Shown piece after piece: positions 17,973-27,064 of a stretch of DNA of 64,000 bases. The DNA comes from Verrucolacustris abundans (lineage in GTDB: Bacteria; Verrucomicrobiota; Verrucomicrobiia; Methylacidiphilales; Verrucolacustridaceae). Location of the stretch: NCBI GenBank assembly GCA_965194535.1, contig OZ239145.1, positions 806,001-870,000 on the forward strand, given 5' to 3'. How positions within the stretch are numbered: the first letter of the stretch is position 1; each line of letters starts with the position of its first letter. The notes beneath the pieces are model-generated. The model was given only the letters and a program-made list of their open reading frames with translations. It was not told the DNA's origin and did not search any database. The translations under genes were made by a program, and so were the position numbers.

Positions 17973-18749
17973 ATGAACACTTTTCGTTTCGCAAAAATCC
18001 AAGGATTCCTCATCGGTTGCTTGTTCGTAGTTCCCACTCTTTTGGCCTCAGAGGGTGAAGCGGGAAAGGCCCCTAAAACAGCATGGCAAATTTTTCATGA
18101 GGGTGGAATTGTCATGTGGATCCTCCTGATTGCGTCCATCTTGATCATGGCTTTTACGATTGAGGCTTTTATTAAAATACGGGTAGGTCGGTTGGCTCCG
18201 GCGGCTGTTCTCGCCCAACTCAAGGACGCGATTGTTTCGGGCAACTACCCTTTGGCCTATCAGGTTTGTACAGCGAATCAGTGCTATCTAGGGCGGATCG
18301 TCCAGGCAGGTCTCGATCGTCTTGGGCGTGGTCGCGAGGCGGTGGAGCAAGCGGTAGGGGATACCACAGCCAAGGAGTTGAATGGGATTAAGGCCAATAT
18401 TCAGTATCTATCCGTCATTGGGGTCGTAAGCCCCATGGTTGGGCTAACGGGTACCGTGATGGGGATGATCAAGGCTTTCGAAACTTTAGGTTCCTCAGGT
18501 GCGGCGGATCCCAGCAAGTTGGCAGGAAATATTTCTGAGGTTTTGGTGGCCACGGGGGCTGGTCTCTTCGTCGCTATTCCGGGATTTATTCTTTACTACG
18601 TATTTCGGAACCGAATCCAGACCGTGTCTGTTGCTGTAGACTCTGAAGTTAACCTTTTGCTTGAAGATATTCCGTTCGAGCAGCTGACGGGGTATCGGGT
18701 GAGTGATTATTTGGGTGCGGCGGCGGCAGCCCCCGCCCCCGTGGCTTAG
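17973..18749 (+). CDS. exbB: MotA/TolQ/ExbB proton channel family protein
   Basis: Inner-membrane proton channel subunit that, with ExbD/TolR, energises outer-membrane processes. At 258 residues it has an N-terminal signal-like hydrophobic segment, a membrane helix near 45-66 (GGIVMWILLIASILIMAF), and the two conserved helices near 142-166 (LSVIGVVSPMVGLTGTVMGMI) and 187-210 (VLVATGAGLFVAIPGFILYY). The Ala-rich C-terminus is not conserved. Two exbD genes follow closely. No TonB or TolB gene is next to it, so whether it serves TonB-, Tol- or other transport is open. Confidence 0.9.
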   Translation: MNTFRFAKIQGFLIGCLFVVPTLLASEGEAGKAPKTAWQIFHEGGIVMWILLIASILIMAFTIEAFIKIRVGRLAPAAVLAQLKDAIVSGNYPLAYQVCTANQCYLGRIVQAGLDRLGRGREAVEQAVGDTTAKELNGIKANIQYLSVIGVVSPMVGLTGTVMGMIKAFETLGSSGAADPSKLAGNISEVLVATGAGLFVAIPGFILYYVFRNRIQTVSVAVDSEVNLLLEDIPFEQLTGYRVSDYLGAAAAAPAPVA

Positions 18750-18765
18750 GCTGAGGTCGCGTGCC

Positions 18766-19227
18766 ATGTCTGGGCACGGAAAAAAGTTTAGCGTTCACAC
18801 CTCGGGTGGGGACGAAGATCCTGAATTTCAAGTTGCGCCGATGGTGGACGTTTTGCTTGTTCTCCTGATGTTTTTCACTGCAACGACGACAACAGAAATT
18901 AAGAGCCAAATGGCGGATCTGACATTACCTGATGCACAGGACGCCAAGGATAGGGAAAAGGGTGAGGGGCAATTTACGGTAAATATAAATAAAATGGGTG
19001 GATTAGAGGCTCAAGGGCGAACGGGTCTGGACGAAGTGGCCTTATCGAAACTCATCAAAGACGATTATGGGCAGATCAAGAAACTCAATCCCAATGCCAG
19101 TTATCGTGTTTTGGTGCGGGCGGACAAGGATCTTGGGTGGGAAAAAACGAAAGTGGTATTGAAGGCAACTGCTGCAGCGGGTGTGGCGAACGTGGTATTT
19201 GCTACGACCAAGGGCGGCAAAGGATAA
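18766..19227 (+). CDS. exbD: ExbD/TolR family protein, first copy
   Basis: A 153-residue partner of the ExbB channel with a single membrane helix (VAPMVDVLLVLLMFFTAT, about residues 25-42) carrying the conserved proton-path Asp, and a periplasmic domain ending YRVLVRADKDLGWEKTKVVL. ATG 18766 is chosen because it sits 16 nt after the exbB stop and places the helix as in the family; the frame is open to 18703 within exbB. It is followed after 3 nt by a second, distinct exbD. Confidence 0.88.
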   Translation: MSGHGKKFSVHTSGGDEDPEFQVAPMVDVLLVLLMFFTATTTTEIKSQMADLTLPDAQDAKDREKGEGQFTVNINKMGGLEAQGRTGLDEVALSKLIKDDYGQIKKLNPNASYRVLVRADKDLGWEKTKVVLKATAAAGVANVVFATTKGGKG

Positions 19228-19230
19228 GCG

Positions 19231-19641
19231 ATGGCGGGCGGAGGATCCAGCGACGGGGATTATGGGTTGCAGATTGCGCCCATGTTGGACGTGATGTTCG
19301 TTCTCCTTCTGTTCTTTATGGTCATGGCGGGGAAGCAGGTCAAAGAGGCCGAGCTAGGGGTTCAAGTGCCTGGTGCTTCCACGGCAACAAGCACGGCAAA
19401 GAGCCCTGTGACCTTACGAGTAAGCCCTGATGGGGTCGTCACTTTTAACGACAGTACCGTGGATGGGCGGGATGATCATGACATGCCCAAATTGAGGGGA
19501 AGATTGAAAGCCTTGATCGAGGCCTCACCAGATCAGTCCGTCATTATCCGGCCCAATGAAAAAGCCCCTTACCAAAGAATCATTGATGTTCTCAATGCTT
19601 GCGGCGCAGAGCGGGTCAAAAATCTGACCTTTGGCGGGTAG
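19231..19641 (+). CDS. exbD: ExbD/TolR family protein, second copy
   Basis: A 136-residue ExbD relative with a membrane helix (IAPMLDVMFVLLLFFMVMAG) containing the conserved Asp and a periplasmic domain that includes VIIRPNEKAPYQRIIDVLNACG. It is clearly different in sequence from the first copy, so the pair may form a heteromer in the channel complex. It starts 3 nt after the stop of the first exbD. Its stop lies 4 nt from the stop of the convergent efp gene, leaving no room for a terminator between them. Confidence 0.88.
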   Translation: MAGGGSSDGDYGLQIAPMLDVMFVLLLFFMVMAGKQVKEAELGVQVPGASTATSTAKSPVTLRVSPDGVVTFNDSTVDGRDDHDMPKLRGRLKALIEASPDQSVIIRPNEKAPYQRIIDVLNACGAERVKNLTFGG

Positions 19642-19645
19642 GGCT

Positions 19646-20206
19646 TTACGCCCGACCCATATACTTCTTTTCCCGTGTATCGACCTTGATGAGCTCGCCT
19701 TCCTTGATGAAGAGCGGGACCTGAAGTTGGAGTCCGGTTTCCATTTTCGCCATTTTCATGACGTTGTTGGCGGAGTCGCCTCGGATCCCTTCGGGAGATT
19801 CGATCACCTTGAGAGTGACGCTGGCAGGGGGTTCAACCGAAACGGCTTTGCCCTCAATAAAGAGGATCTCGCAAGCCATGTTTTCGGATAGGAATTCCTT
19901 CACATCTTCAACCAGTTCGGGTGTCAGAGTAAGATTTTCATAATTTTCCGGGTTCATGAAGGTGTAGCCTGTGTTGTCGCTGTAGCTGAATTCCCACTTA
20001 TCTCGGGAGACATTCACTGATTCAAGTCGCTCGTCCGAGGCAAGACGATGATCGGAAGATTGTCCTGAACGAAGAGACCGGAACATAGCTTGCACGAAGG
20101 CCCTTTTATTTCCCGGAGTGCGATGGGTGATCCCAAGCACTACGTAGATGTCTCCATCCTTGCGAACGGCCATGCCTTTTTTCAAATCATTTGCAATTAC
20201 TGACAT
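19646..20206 (-). CDS. efp: Elongation factor P with Asn at the tip position
   Basis: Relieves ribosome stalling at polyproline stretches. The 186-residue protein has three typical domains: KOW-like N-terminus, OB domain (SYSDNTGYTFMNPENYENLTL) and C-terminal OB domain ending KVDTREKKYMGRA. The tip loop reads RTPGNKRAF; aligned with E. coli KPGKGQAF, the modified Lys34 is replaced by Asn33, with Lys one place later. Known Lys (EpmA), Arg (EarP) and related modifications therefore may not apply. AGGAG stands 10 nt before the ATG, one of the clearer Shine-Dalgarno sites in the window. kdsD lies directly upstream on the same strand. Confidence 0.95.
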   Translation of the reverse strand: MSVIANDLKKGMAVRKDGDIYVVLGITHRTPGNKRAFVQAMFRSLRSGQSSDHRLASDERLESVNVSRDKWEFSYSDNTGYTFMNPENYENLTLTPELVEDVKEFLSENMACEILFIEGKAVSVEPPASVTLKVIESPEGIRGDSANNVMKMAKMETGLQLQVPLFIKEGELIKVDTREKKYMGRA

Positions 20207-20232
20207 AACTGATTTCTCCTTTTGTTTCTGGT

Positions 20233-21213
20233 TTAAAGCAATCTGAAACGAGTCAGATCCTGTGAATCTACCAAACCCACAGGACGATGGGCAGCATCTA
20301 CCACCACCAGGTCCTCGATTCGGTGAGTTTCAAAGATGTGAAGGGCTTTCGCCGCCAAACTGCCAAAAGAGATTGTGATGGGTCGCCGGGTCATGACCGA
20401 AGCGAGAGTGCGTTTGCCGATTGCAGGATCCTTTTGAAACCCACGAACGAAATCCCCATGGGTGTAGATGCCCGCCAGTTTTCCTCGGGCATTGACCACG
20501 ATAGCCGCACCACAACGTTTCGCCGTAATTTGGCGCAGGGCTTGGGTGACGAGAGTTTTTTCTGTGCAAATGGGGATTTGTTTTTTCGGGCGCATAATCT
20601 CTTGGACGGGTAAAAGGAGGTCCCGACCGATCGCTCCAGCAGGGTGGAGTTGAGCAAAGTCTTTGCGTTGGAATCCCCGATTTTGAAGAAGCACCATTGC
20701 CAGGGCATCTCCAAGGGCGAGCATGGCGGTGGTGCTGGAGGTAGGAGCGAGGTTTAGGGGGCATGCCTCCTGCTCTACTGACACGTCGAGAATGACGTCC
20801 GATTGGCGTGCAAGGTGGGAGCGGGGGTTTCCCGTCATGACCAAAATAGGGACCCCTTGGCGTTTGATCAGAGGCACAACCCGAAGAAGTTCGTCTGTGT
20901 TGCCACTATAGCTGAGAACAAGAATCAGATCTTTTCGGGAAACCACGCCCAAGTCTCCATGAGCGGCGTCCACTGGATCCAGCGTGACCGAAGTTGTTCC
21001 AGTGCTGGCTAGAGTGGAGGCAATTTTGTGACCAATGTGGCCCGATTTTCCGATTCCCGTGACGATAATTTTTCCTCCGTTCTCCAGCCGCTGTTGCATC
21101 AAGCGAACGGCTTGTTGGAATGAGGAGCCAATCCGTGTCCGAACTCGTCGCAAGGCCGCGATTTCAATATCGAGGACCCGACGTGCTTGCTGAATAGGGC
21201 GTGTCTTAGCCAT
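20233..21213 (-). CDS. kdsD: Arabinose-5-phosphate isomerase (KdsD/KpsF family)
   Basis: Converts ribulose 5-phosphate to arabinose 5-phosphate, the first step to the LPS sugar Kdo. The 326-residue protein has an SIS domain (VTGIGKSGHIGHKIASTLASTGT, then LSYSGNTDEL and QEACPLNLAPTSSTTA) followed by two CBS domains (from about residue 205 and 270). ATG 21213 begins the recognisable protein; the frame extends to 21357, but the extra 48 residues match nothing and overlap the divergent lolC gene. A promoter with its -10 box 8 nt before this ATG supports the choice. Confidence 0.93.
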   Translation of the reverse strand: MAKTRPIQQARRVLDIEIAALRRVRTRIGSSFQQAVRLMQQRLENGGKIIVTGIGKSGHIGHKIASTLASTGTTSVTLDPVDAAHGDLGVVSRKDLILVLSYSGNTDELLRVVPLIKRQGVPILVMTGNPRSHLARQSDVILDVSVEQEACPLNLAPTSSTTAMLALGDALAMVLLQNRGFQRKDFAQLHPAGAIGRDLLLPVQEIMRPKKQIPICTEKTLVTQALRQITAKRCGAAIVVNARGKLAGIYTHGDFVRGFQKDPAIGKRTLASVMTRRPITISFGSLAAKALHIFETHRIEDLVVVDAAHRPVGLVDSQDLTRFRLL

Positions 21214-21221
21214 AAAGGAAA

Positions 21222-21250
21222 AGAATATGCGACCCGTTGTCGTTGGGCAA
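21222..21250 (-). promoter_or_regulatory. Predicted kdsD promoter, near-leaderless
   Basis: On the minus strand: TTGCCC (21250-21245), 17-nt spacer, TATTCT (21227-21222), then 8 nt to the kdsD ATG at 21213. No Shine-Dalgarno is present. Confidence 0.35.
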
Positions 21251-21299
21251 CCCGCATGAAGGCTTGAGAGATGGAAGGGAAGAAGGCACGTTAGGGAAT

Positions 21300-22556
21300 A
21301 TGCCCCGCTGGCCTGAGCTGTTTCTTGCACTTCGCTTTTTGCGTCCGCAGAGAACATTTGTTTCGATGATTACCTTGCTGAGTTGGTTGGGTGTCGTCGC
21401 AGGGGTGCTGGTCTTGATTGTCGTCCAATCGGTCATGAGTGGGTTTGAGGATGAGTTAACGAGAAAGGTGATTGGGTTTCAGTCCCATTTGACTGTGGCA
21501 GGGCAGTCTCCGTTGCCTGACCCTGTAGGACTGATCCAAATCATTCGTGAAGAGCCAGGGGTAATAGGGGCTACGGGGTCAGTTTTGGGGCCGGTTCTGG
21601 CAGAATGCGGAAGTCGGATCTCGACCCCAAGAATCAAGGGATGGGATGCGGAAACAGCGCCCTCTGTCATACCACTGCCCGAGTGCATTGTTGAGGGCAG
21701 TTGGTCGCCAGGACCCGAGCAACTGGTGGTGGGATCCGAGTGGGCACGAGCAAACCAGGCAGGGATCGGTTCGGAGGTCAATCTATTGGCCCCGCAGCAG
21801 TTTAAAGATGCTTTGGCTGGAAAACCTATGGGTGCAGTTCCGAAAAAAATACCTCTCCCCAGAACATTCCGAATCGCGGGAATCTTTACCACGGGGATGT
21901 TTGAATATGATTCGGAGTACGTCATTACGGACTTGGTGACTGCACAAGAGCTTTATTCTGTTCCCCAAAAGGTTCATGGGATCGCAATTAAATTACAGGA
22001 TCCGCGACAGGCGGCACGGATTGCGGAAAGACTAAAAACCCGACTGGGTGGGGGGATCCGAGTGCTCTCTTGGATGGATCACAACCAGCGTCTCTTTGCG
22101 GCCGTTGCCGTTGAGCGACGTGTCATGAGTTTTCTTCTATTCTTTATTATGGCGGTGGCGGCGCTGGGCTTGAGCGGGACCTTGATTACCGTGACGGTTC
22201 AGCGTGCCAAATCGATCGGAATCCTTGCTGCAGTTGGAGCGACACCCGTCCAGATTGCGACTGTCTTTACGATGTATGGAGTCGTAGTAGGTGTTCTGGG
22301 GGCTGTGGCAGGGGTTGTGGGAGCTTGGATTGTTTTGATCAACCGAAACAGTGTCAGCCAATGGATTGGGAAGGTAACGGGACAGGAGCTTTTTCCTGCA
22401 GAAATTTACCATTTTACAGGAATTCCCGCGCGGTATGACGTGGCTGTTTTTCTGGGGGTTGCCTTTGCTGGATTGGCTTTAAGTGTGTTGGCGGCTCTGG
22501 TGCCTGCCTGGGTGGCGTCCCACAGTGAGCCTGCAGCGAACCTGAGGCGAACATGA
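21300..22556 (+). CDS. lolC: Lipoprotein-releasing ABC permease (LolC/LolE family)
   Basis: Inner-membrane permease that extracts lipoproteins for transfer to the outer membrane. The 418-residue protein has one N-terminal membrane helix (ITLLSWLGVVAGVLVLIVVQSVMSGFEDEL), a large periplasmic domain (about 50-260) and three C-terminal helices from about residue 275. ATG 21300 follows an AGGGA. Only one LolC/E gene is present, so the permease may be a homodimer, as reported for LolF-type systems. It overlaps lolD by 4 nt (ATGA). Confidence 0.9.
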   Translation: MPRWPELFLALRFLRPQRTFVSMITLLSWLGVVAGVLVLIVVQSVMSGFEDELTRKVIGFQSHLTVAGQSPLPDPVGLIQIIREEPGVIGATGSVLGPVLAECGSRISTPRIKGWDAETAPSVIPLPECIVEGSWSPGPEQLVVGSEWARANQAGIGSEVNLLAPQQFKDALAGKPMGAVPKKIPLPRTFRIAGIFTTGMFEYDSEYVITDLVTAQELYSVPQKVHGIAIKLQDPRQAARIAERLKTRLGGGIRVLSWMDHNQRLFAAVAVERRVMSFLLFFIMAVAALGLSGTLITVTVQRAKSIGILAAVGATPVQIATVFTMYGVVVGVLGAVAGVVGAWIVLINRNSVSQWIGKVTGQELFPAEIYHFTGIPARYDVAVFLGVAFAGLALSVLAALVPAWVASHSEPAANLRRT

Positions 22557-23224
22557 GTCATCCTCTTCTTGAAGCTCGTCAGTTGCGTAAAGGCTATCAA
22601 CTCCAAGGTAGGCCCCCGCTTGAGATCCTGCACGGAATCGATCTCTCTTTGGCTGCGGGGGAGTGTCGGCCTATCTGTGGGCCATCAGGAGCGGGAAAGT
22701 CGACTCTGCTCCATATTTTAGGAGGGCTGGAAGAGGCCGACGGAGGAGAAATCTTTTGGAAGGGAGAAAAAATTAGCGGGCAGACACGCAGCCAGTGGGC
22801 CCAGTGGCGACGTCGTGCGGTAGGTTTTATTTTTCAGTCGTATCACCTTTTGCCCGAGTTGACGGTGGAAGAGAACGTACGGCTTCCCGCCATGTTGGCA
22901 GGAATATCCCTAGGAGAGCGCTGGGAGGATCTGATCGATCAGGTGGGAATGACCCTGCGTAGGGATCATCTCCCGGGGGAGCTTTCGGGTGGAGAGCAGC
23001 AGAGAGTCGCCGTGGCACGTGCCTTGGTTCTTGATCCGGATCTCATTTTGGCGGACGAGCCTACGGGAAACCTGGATGCCGCGTCTGCCAGCGCGGTGCT
23101 TGATTTGCTTGTTCCCATGGTCAAAGAGAGGCAAAAATCTCTCCTGCTTGTCACCCATGACGCCACGGTGGCCGCAAAGGTGGGAGTTCCCCTGCGGCTA
23201 CTGGACGGTAGGATGGCGGGCTAA
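22553..23224 (+). CDS. lolD: Lipoprotein-releasing ABC transporter ATPase
   Basis: ATPase of the LolCD(E) complex. At 223 residues it carries Walker A GPSGAGKST, Q-loop FIFQSYHLLPELTVEENV, signature LSGGEQQRVAVARAL, Walker B LILADEPTGNLD and the switch His in LLVTHD. The start overlaps the lolC stop by 4 nt, and ilvE starts 3 nt after its stop, so the three genes form one transcription unit. Confidence 0.95.
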   Translation: MSHPLLEARQLRKGYQLQGRPPLEILHGIDLSLAAGECRPICGPSGAGKSTLLHILGGLEEADGGEIFWKGEKISGQTRSQWAQWRRRAVGFIFQSYHLLPELTVEENVRLPAMLAGISLGERWEDLIDQVGMTLRRDHLPGELSGGEQQRVAVARALVLDPDLILADEPTGNLDAASASAVLDLLVPMVKERQKSLLLVTHDATVAAKVGVPLRLLDGRMAG

Positions 23225-23227
23225 ACT

Positions 23228-24100
23228 ATGATCATCTACATCGACGGAAAATTTTATCCAGAGGAGGATGCAAAGATCTCGGTCTTTGACCATGGGTTGC
23301 TCTACGGAGATGGTGTTTTCGAGGGCATCCGCGCCTATGAAGGGAGAGTTTTCAAGTTAGAGGAGCACTTGGCTCGGCTCGAGGATTCTGCCAAGGCGAT
23401 TCTGCTTAAGTTGCCTTGGACCCGTGCGGAGATTCAGAAAGCCGTTTTGGAGACCTGCCAGAAAAATAAGATGAAGTCGGGATACCTGCGTTTAGTCGTT
23501 ACGCGTGGGAAAGGGTACCTCGGTCTGTCTCCAGACCGTTGCAAAAAACCCACCATCATAATTATTGCGAGTGACCTTGAGTTGTATCCTGAGAAGTATT
23601 ATCGCGAGGGGTTAAAAGTCGTAACGGGGGCTACGTGGCGCCAATCACCTGCCGCTCTGGATCCAGGAATTAAATCCCTCAACTATCTCAATAATATCTT
23701 GGCCAAAATCGAAGGTCAGCAGGCTGGCGCCCAAGAGGTGATCCTCATGAATCCGCAGGGCCTCGTTTCCGAGTGCTCGGGTGACAACATATTTTTTATC
23801 CGTCATGGCGTGTTGGTGACTCCCAAGCTCTCATCCGGAGCACTGAACGGAATTACCCGTGCAACGGTTCTTGAAATTGCCCGAGAAGCGGGTTGGGAGA
23901 CCCGTGAAGATGATGTTCGGCGCTACGATCTTTTTACCTGCGAGGAGATGTTCCTGACAGGGACTGGGGCAGAGATTGTGCCTGTCGTTGAAGTGGATGG
24001 TCGACTTATAGGAGATGGTCGTCCCGGCAAAAAGACAGCTGATCTGATGAAGCGGTATCATAAGCTTGTCACTTCGACGGGGACGAAGATTCCGTCTTAG
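23228..24100 (+). CDS. ilvE: Branched-chain amino acid aminotransferase
   Basis: PLP-dependent class IV aminotransferase making Leu, Ile and Val from their 2-oxo acids. The 290-residue protein has the typical start YIDGKFYPEEDAKISVFDHGLLYGDGVFEGIRAY (residues 4-38), the PLP lysine in GIKSLNYLNN (Lys149), and the C-terminal SGALNGITRATVLEIA with EEMFLTGTGAEIVPV. The fold is shared with D-amino acid aminotransferase and aminodeoxychorismate lyase; the sequence fits IlvE best. leuC and leuD lie 3 kb downstream on the other strand, completing part of leucine synthesis. Confidence 0.9.
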   Translation: MIIYIDGKFYPEEDAKISVFDHGLLYGDGVFEGIRAYEGRVFKLEEHLARLEDSAKAILLKLPWTRAEIQKAVLETCQKNKMKSGYLRLVVTRGKGYLGLSPDRCKKPTIIIIASDLELYPEKYYREGLKVVTGATWRQSPAALDPGIKSLNYLNNILAKIEGQQAGAQEVILMNPQGLVSECSGDNIFFIRHGVLVTPKLSSGALNGITRATVLEIAREAGWETREDDVRRYDLFTCEEMFLTGTGAEIVPVVEVDGRLIGDGRPGKKTADLMKRYHKLVTSTGTKIPS

Positions 24101-24107
24101 AAAAACT

Positions 24108-24581
24108 GTGGACTGCCAGAAGTGCAATCTACGACCCGCGACGGTCTTCATGACGACGGTTGTGGGAAATGATTTGAGGCGTCTCGATCTTTGTGAGGAG
24201 TGTGCCCGCAAAGCTGGGGCCATTCATCCGTCTGGTTTCTTGGCGGAAGAGGTGCTTCTGCAAGAATTCCCACAAGCTCCTGAGACAAAACTCCAGTGTT
24301 CCCAGTGCGGGTATCCCTTGGACAGTTTGCAAAAAACAGGAAGGCTGGGATGTGCGACCTGTTATGAGCGCTTTGCGGACTCCCTAAGTGAGGCACTAGT
24401 AGAAACGCAAAAAGGATTAGTACACCGGGGGAAAAGACCCGTACGACGCCTTGCTGACCCCCAGGTTTTAGAAGCGGATCTGAAGCAGTTGATTGCGATC
24501 GAGGATTTTGAAGGAGCAGCCCGTTTGCGAGATCAAATAGCTGCAAAAAAAGTGTCAATCTCACGCCGAACAAAAAAATAA
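24108..24581 (+). CDS. McsA-like zinc-finger protein with UVR motif
   Basis: A 157-residue protein with two Cys pairs at the N-terminus (CQKCNLRPATV and LCEECARKAG), a second zinc site (CSQCGYPLDSLQKTGRLGCATCYERF) and a C-terminal UVR motif (LIAIEDFEGAARLRDQIA). This is the layout of McsA, known in Bacillus as activator of the arginine kinase McsB in ClpC quality control. No mcsB or clpC is visible here. GTG 24108 is chosen, 7 nt after the ilvE stop and directly before the first zinc finger; a TTG at 24066 inside ilvE is the alternative. Its stop TAA shares one base with the pheT ATG. Confidence 0.8.
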   Translation: MDCQKCNLRPATVFMTTVVGNDLRRLDLCEECARKAGAIHPSGFLAEEVLLQEFPQAPETKLQCSQCGYPLDSLQKTGRLGCATCYERFADSLSEALVETQKGLVHRGKRPVRRLADPQVLEADLKQLIAIEDFEGAARLRDQIAAKKVSISRRTKK

Positions 24582-26851
24582 TGAAAGTCCCTTTGGAGTG
24601 GCTAGGAGAGTGGTCGCAGTGGAAAGGATCTCCTCAGGAGCTTGCGGAGAAACTGACCCAGAGCGGTACAGAGGTGGTTGCCATACACTCAACTGGTTGC
24701 CAGGTGAGGGGCATTGTTTCGGCAAAGATTCTTGAGAAAAAGCCTCATCCCAATGCGGATCGGTTGAGCGTGTGTGTTGTAGATGATGGTACGGGGTCGC
24801 GACAGGTGGTTTGCGGTGCGAAAAATCATCAAGCAGGTGATATTGTGCCTCTCGCGAAACCTGGGACGGTTTTTCAGGATGGAATGACCATCAAATCGGC
24901 CAAGTTACGGGGGGAAAGCTCAGAGGGGATGCTTTGTTCATCCAAAGAGTTGGGTTTGGCTGAGGATAGTGAGGGGCTCCTTATCCTGCCTCCTGCCACG
25001 GCTTTGGGGTTGCCGCTGGAGAAACTGTTTCCTGGAGAAGTGGTGATTGAAGTCGAGATAACATCAAACCGCCCAGACCTAGCCTCGATCTTTGGATTAG
25101 CTAGGGAGTTATCTGCCTTGGGAGTTCCTTTGAAAGAAAAAGAGGCAGTCCCAGCTGCAGATCAGGGGGAGCTCAAGAATTGGAAGGTATCTTCGCAGGA
25201 TCCTAAGCTTTGCCCTCACTACACGTTGACGGGGTTGGAAGTAAAAGCGGGGATCGACTCGCCCGATTGGATGAAAAAGAGATTGGTAGCAGCGGGGCTA
25301 CGCTCGCTGGGGCTTCTGGTGGATGTAACGAACTATGTTCTTCTTGAAACGGGTCAACCCGTTCACGTATTTGATGCCACCCGTGTGCAGGGATCCGCCC
25401 TGGAAGTTCGAAAGGCAAAAGCGGGGGAAAGTGTAATGGGTCTGGATGGAGGCAAACATCTACTATCTCCGAACGACCTGGTCATTGCAGACGGGAAAGG
25501 GGTAGTTGCATTGGCTGGGGTTGTCGGTGGCGCCGATTCGGCGGTTCAACCTGCGACACAAAAAGTTTTGCTGGAGGTAGCCTCATTTGATGCAGGAACG
25601 GTTCGAAGAACGGCACGACGTCTTTCGATCAATACGGAATCATCCAAACGATTTGCCCGAGGTGGGTTAGATCCTGAATTGGTCGAAAGAGCGCGTTCGC
25701 GAGTTGTCCAGTTACTACAGGATGCAGGCGCGTTGGAGAAATATCATGGATTATGTTCTGTGGGGGCTGCCGGCAACCTGAAGGTTGAGCCCGTACCCTT
25801 GCGTTGGGAGAAGGCAGAGAAAATTCTTGGTTACAGAATGGACCGAGAAGATTTAACCCAAAGACTAGGGGCTCTGGGTTTTCGTGAGGAAAAAAGTGGA
25901 TGGATTCCCCCTTCATGGCGTCGGGATGTTCGGGAGGAGATCGATCTTTTCGAGGAGTTGGTGCGGCTTTCCGATTTGCCAAAAGTTCCCGCGTCCTTTG
26001 ATTCCTTGGTGGATGGAGAGTCGGAGGAGGACCGAGCGGATCAACTTCGAAGGCAGATCCGTGCTTTTCTTGTCGAACGCGGATATTTCGAGGTCTTATC
26101 TGGGGCTCTTGTTCGATCGGATGAAGCAGGATCGGCTCGACTCACCCTTTCCGCAGGTCCTGATGCCGCGGGATACAGACAAAGTCTTTTGCCGAATTTA
26201 GGCAGGGCGGCTGGGCGAAATATTTCCCGCGGGCTGACGGACCTCAAACTTTTTGAGTTAGGTCGTGTGTCTTTGGAAGGGGGCAGGGAAGAGATGATGT
26301 TGGGGTTACTCGTTTCAGGTCGTGAACGGCCTGTTCACTGGCAAGAGCCTGGGGTGGATGCGGATCGATTTAGCCTGCAAGGAATTTGGCATGAGCTTGG
26401 GAAGCGTTTCTCAGGCCTTGGACAGCCTTTGACCTTAAGAGAGATGAGTCCAACCGAAAAAAAGTCTGTAGGTGTAAAGTCAACCATTTGGATGGCTGAA
26501 GGGAAAGTTTCAGTGGCCAAGGCACGGCTTACCCCGTTCACATCCGTTAGCTCTTATCCTGGGATCCAACGAGACATGGCTCTCGTGCTCCCTGAGAAGG
26601 TGTCTTTTGCAGATGTTGAAAAAGCGATTCGAGCTGTGGCGCCTGCTGAAATGGAGAGTCTCGTTGTTTTCGACCGGTTCGTGGATGCTTCAGGAAAGAA
26701 GGTTCCGAAGGGATTTTTGTCACTTGGTTGTCGCTTGCAATTTCGCTCCTCTGCGCGCACGTTGACAGAAGAAGAGGTTGGGGGCTGGGAGAAAGCGATT
26801 CTCCAGTCCTTGGCTTCCCGGTGCGAAGCCAAGCTCCGGACAGTTCTTTGA
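24581..26851 (+). CDS. pheT: Phenylalanyl-tRNA synthetase beta subunit
   Basis: Large subunit of the (alpha-beta)2 enzyme charging tRNA-Phe; carries tRNA binding and editing. The 756-residue protein begins KVPLEWLGEW and has an EMAP-like tRNA-binding domain (IVSAKILEKKPHPNADRLSVC, about 40-150), the B3/B4 editing region (VDVTNYVLLETGQPVHVFDA), B5 (IPPSWRRDVREEIDLFEELVRL) and a C-terminal ferredoxin-like anticodon domain (SSYPGIQRDMALVLPEKVSFADVE). Start codon overlap with the mcsA-like gene (TAATG) shows coupling. The alpha subunit gene pheS is not in the window. Confidence 0.96.
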   Translation: MKVPLEWLGEWSQWKGSPQELAEKLTQSGTEVVAIHSTGCQVRGIVSAKILEKKPHPNADRLSVCVVDDGTGSRQVVCGAKNHQAGDIVPLAKPGTVFQDGMTIKSAKLRGESSEGMLCSSKELGLAEDSEGLLILPPATALGLPLEKLFPGEVVIEVEITSNRPDLASIFGLARELSALGVPLKEKEAVPAADQGELKNWKVSSQDPKLCPHYTLTGLEVKAGIDSPDWMKKRLVAAGLRSLGLLVDVTNYVLLETGQPVHVFDATRVQGSALEVRKAKAGESVMGLDGGKHLLSPNDLVIADGKGVVALAGVVGGADSAVQPATQKVLLEVASFDAGTVRRTARRLSINTESSKRFARGGLDPELVERARSRVVQLLQDAGALEKYHGLCSVGAAGNLKVEPVPLRWEKAEKILGYRMDREDLTQRLGALGFREEKSGWIPPSWRRDVREEIDLFEELVRLSDLPKVPASFDSLVDGESEEDRADQLRRQIRAFLVERGYFEVLSGALVRSDEAGSARLTLSAGPDAAGYRQSLLPNLGRAAGRNISRGLTDLKLFELGRVSLEGGREEMMLGLLVSGRERPVHWQEPGVDADRFSLQGIWHELGKRFSGLGQPLTLREMSPTEKKSVGVKSTIWMAEGKVSVAKARLTPFTSVSSYPGIQRDMALVLPEKVSFADVEKAIRAVAPAEMESLVVFDRFVDASGKKVPKGFLSLGCRLQFRSSARTLTEEEVGGWEKAILQSLASRCEAKLRTVL

Positions 26852-27064
26852 GTGATTGGTTTTAGTCTTCGCGCCCTGCTTGACGCGTGTGACGGATCAA
26901 TTTTTTTCAACCGATAAAATTAAAAAAAGAGGCCAAACCTTAATCCGAATACGTCATGCCTTTCTAGGAAGGCGGACGCGGAGGCGGGAGTCTCAATTTC
27001 TGGAGCATTCCAGGGTCGAAAAAAGTTCTCCTAGCGCCCAAGCGGGGCGTGTTTTCTTTGTGAT

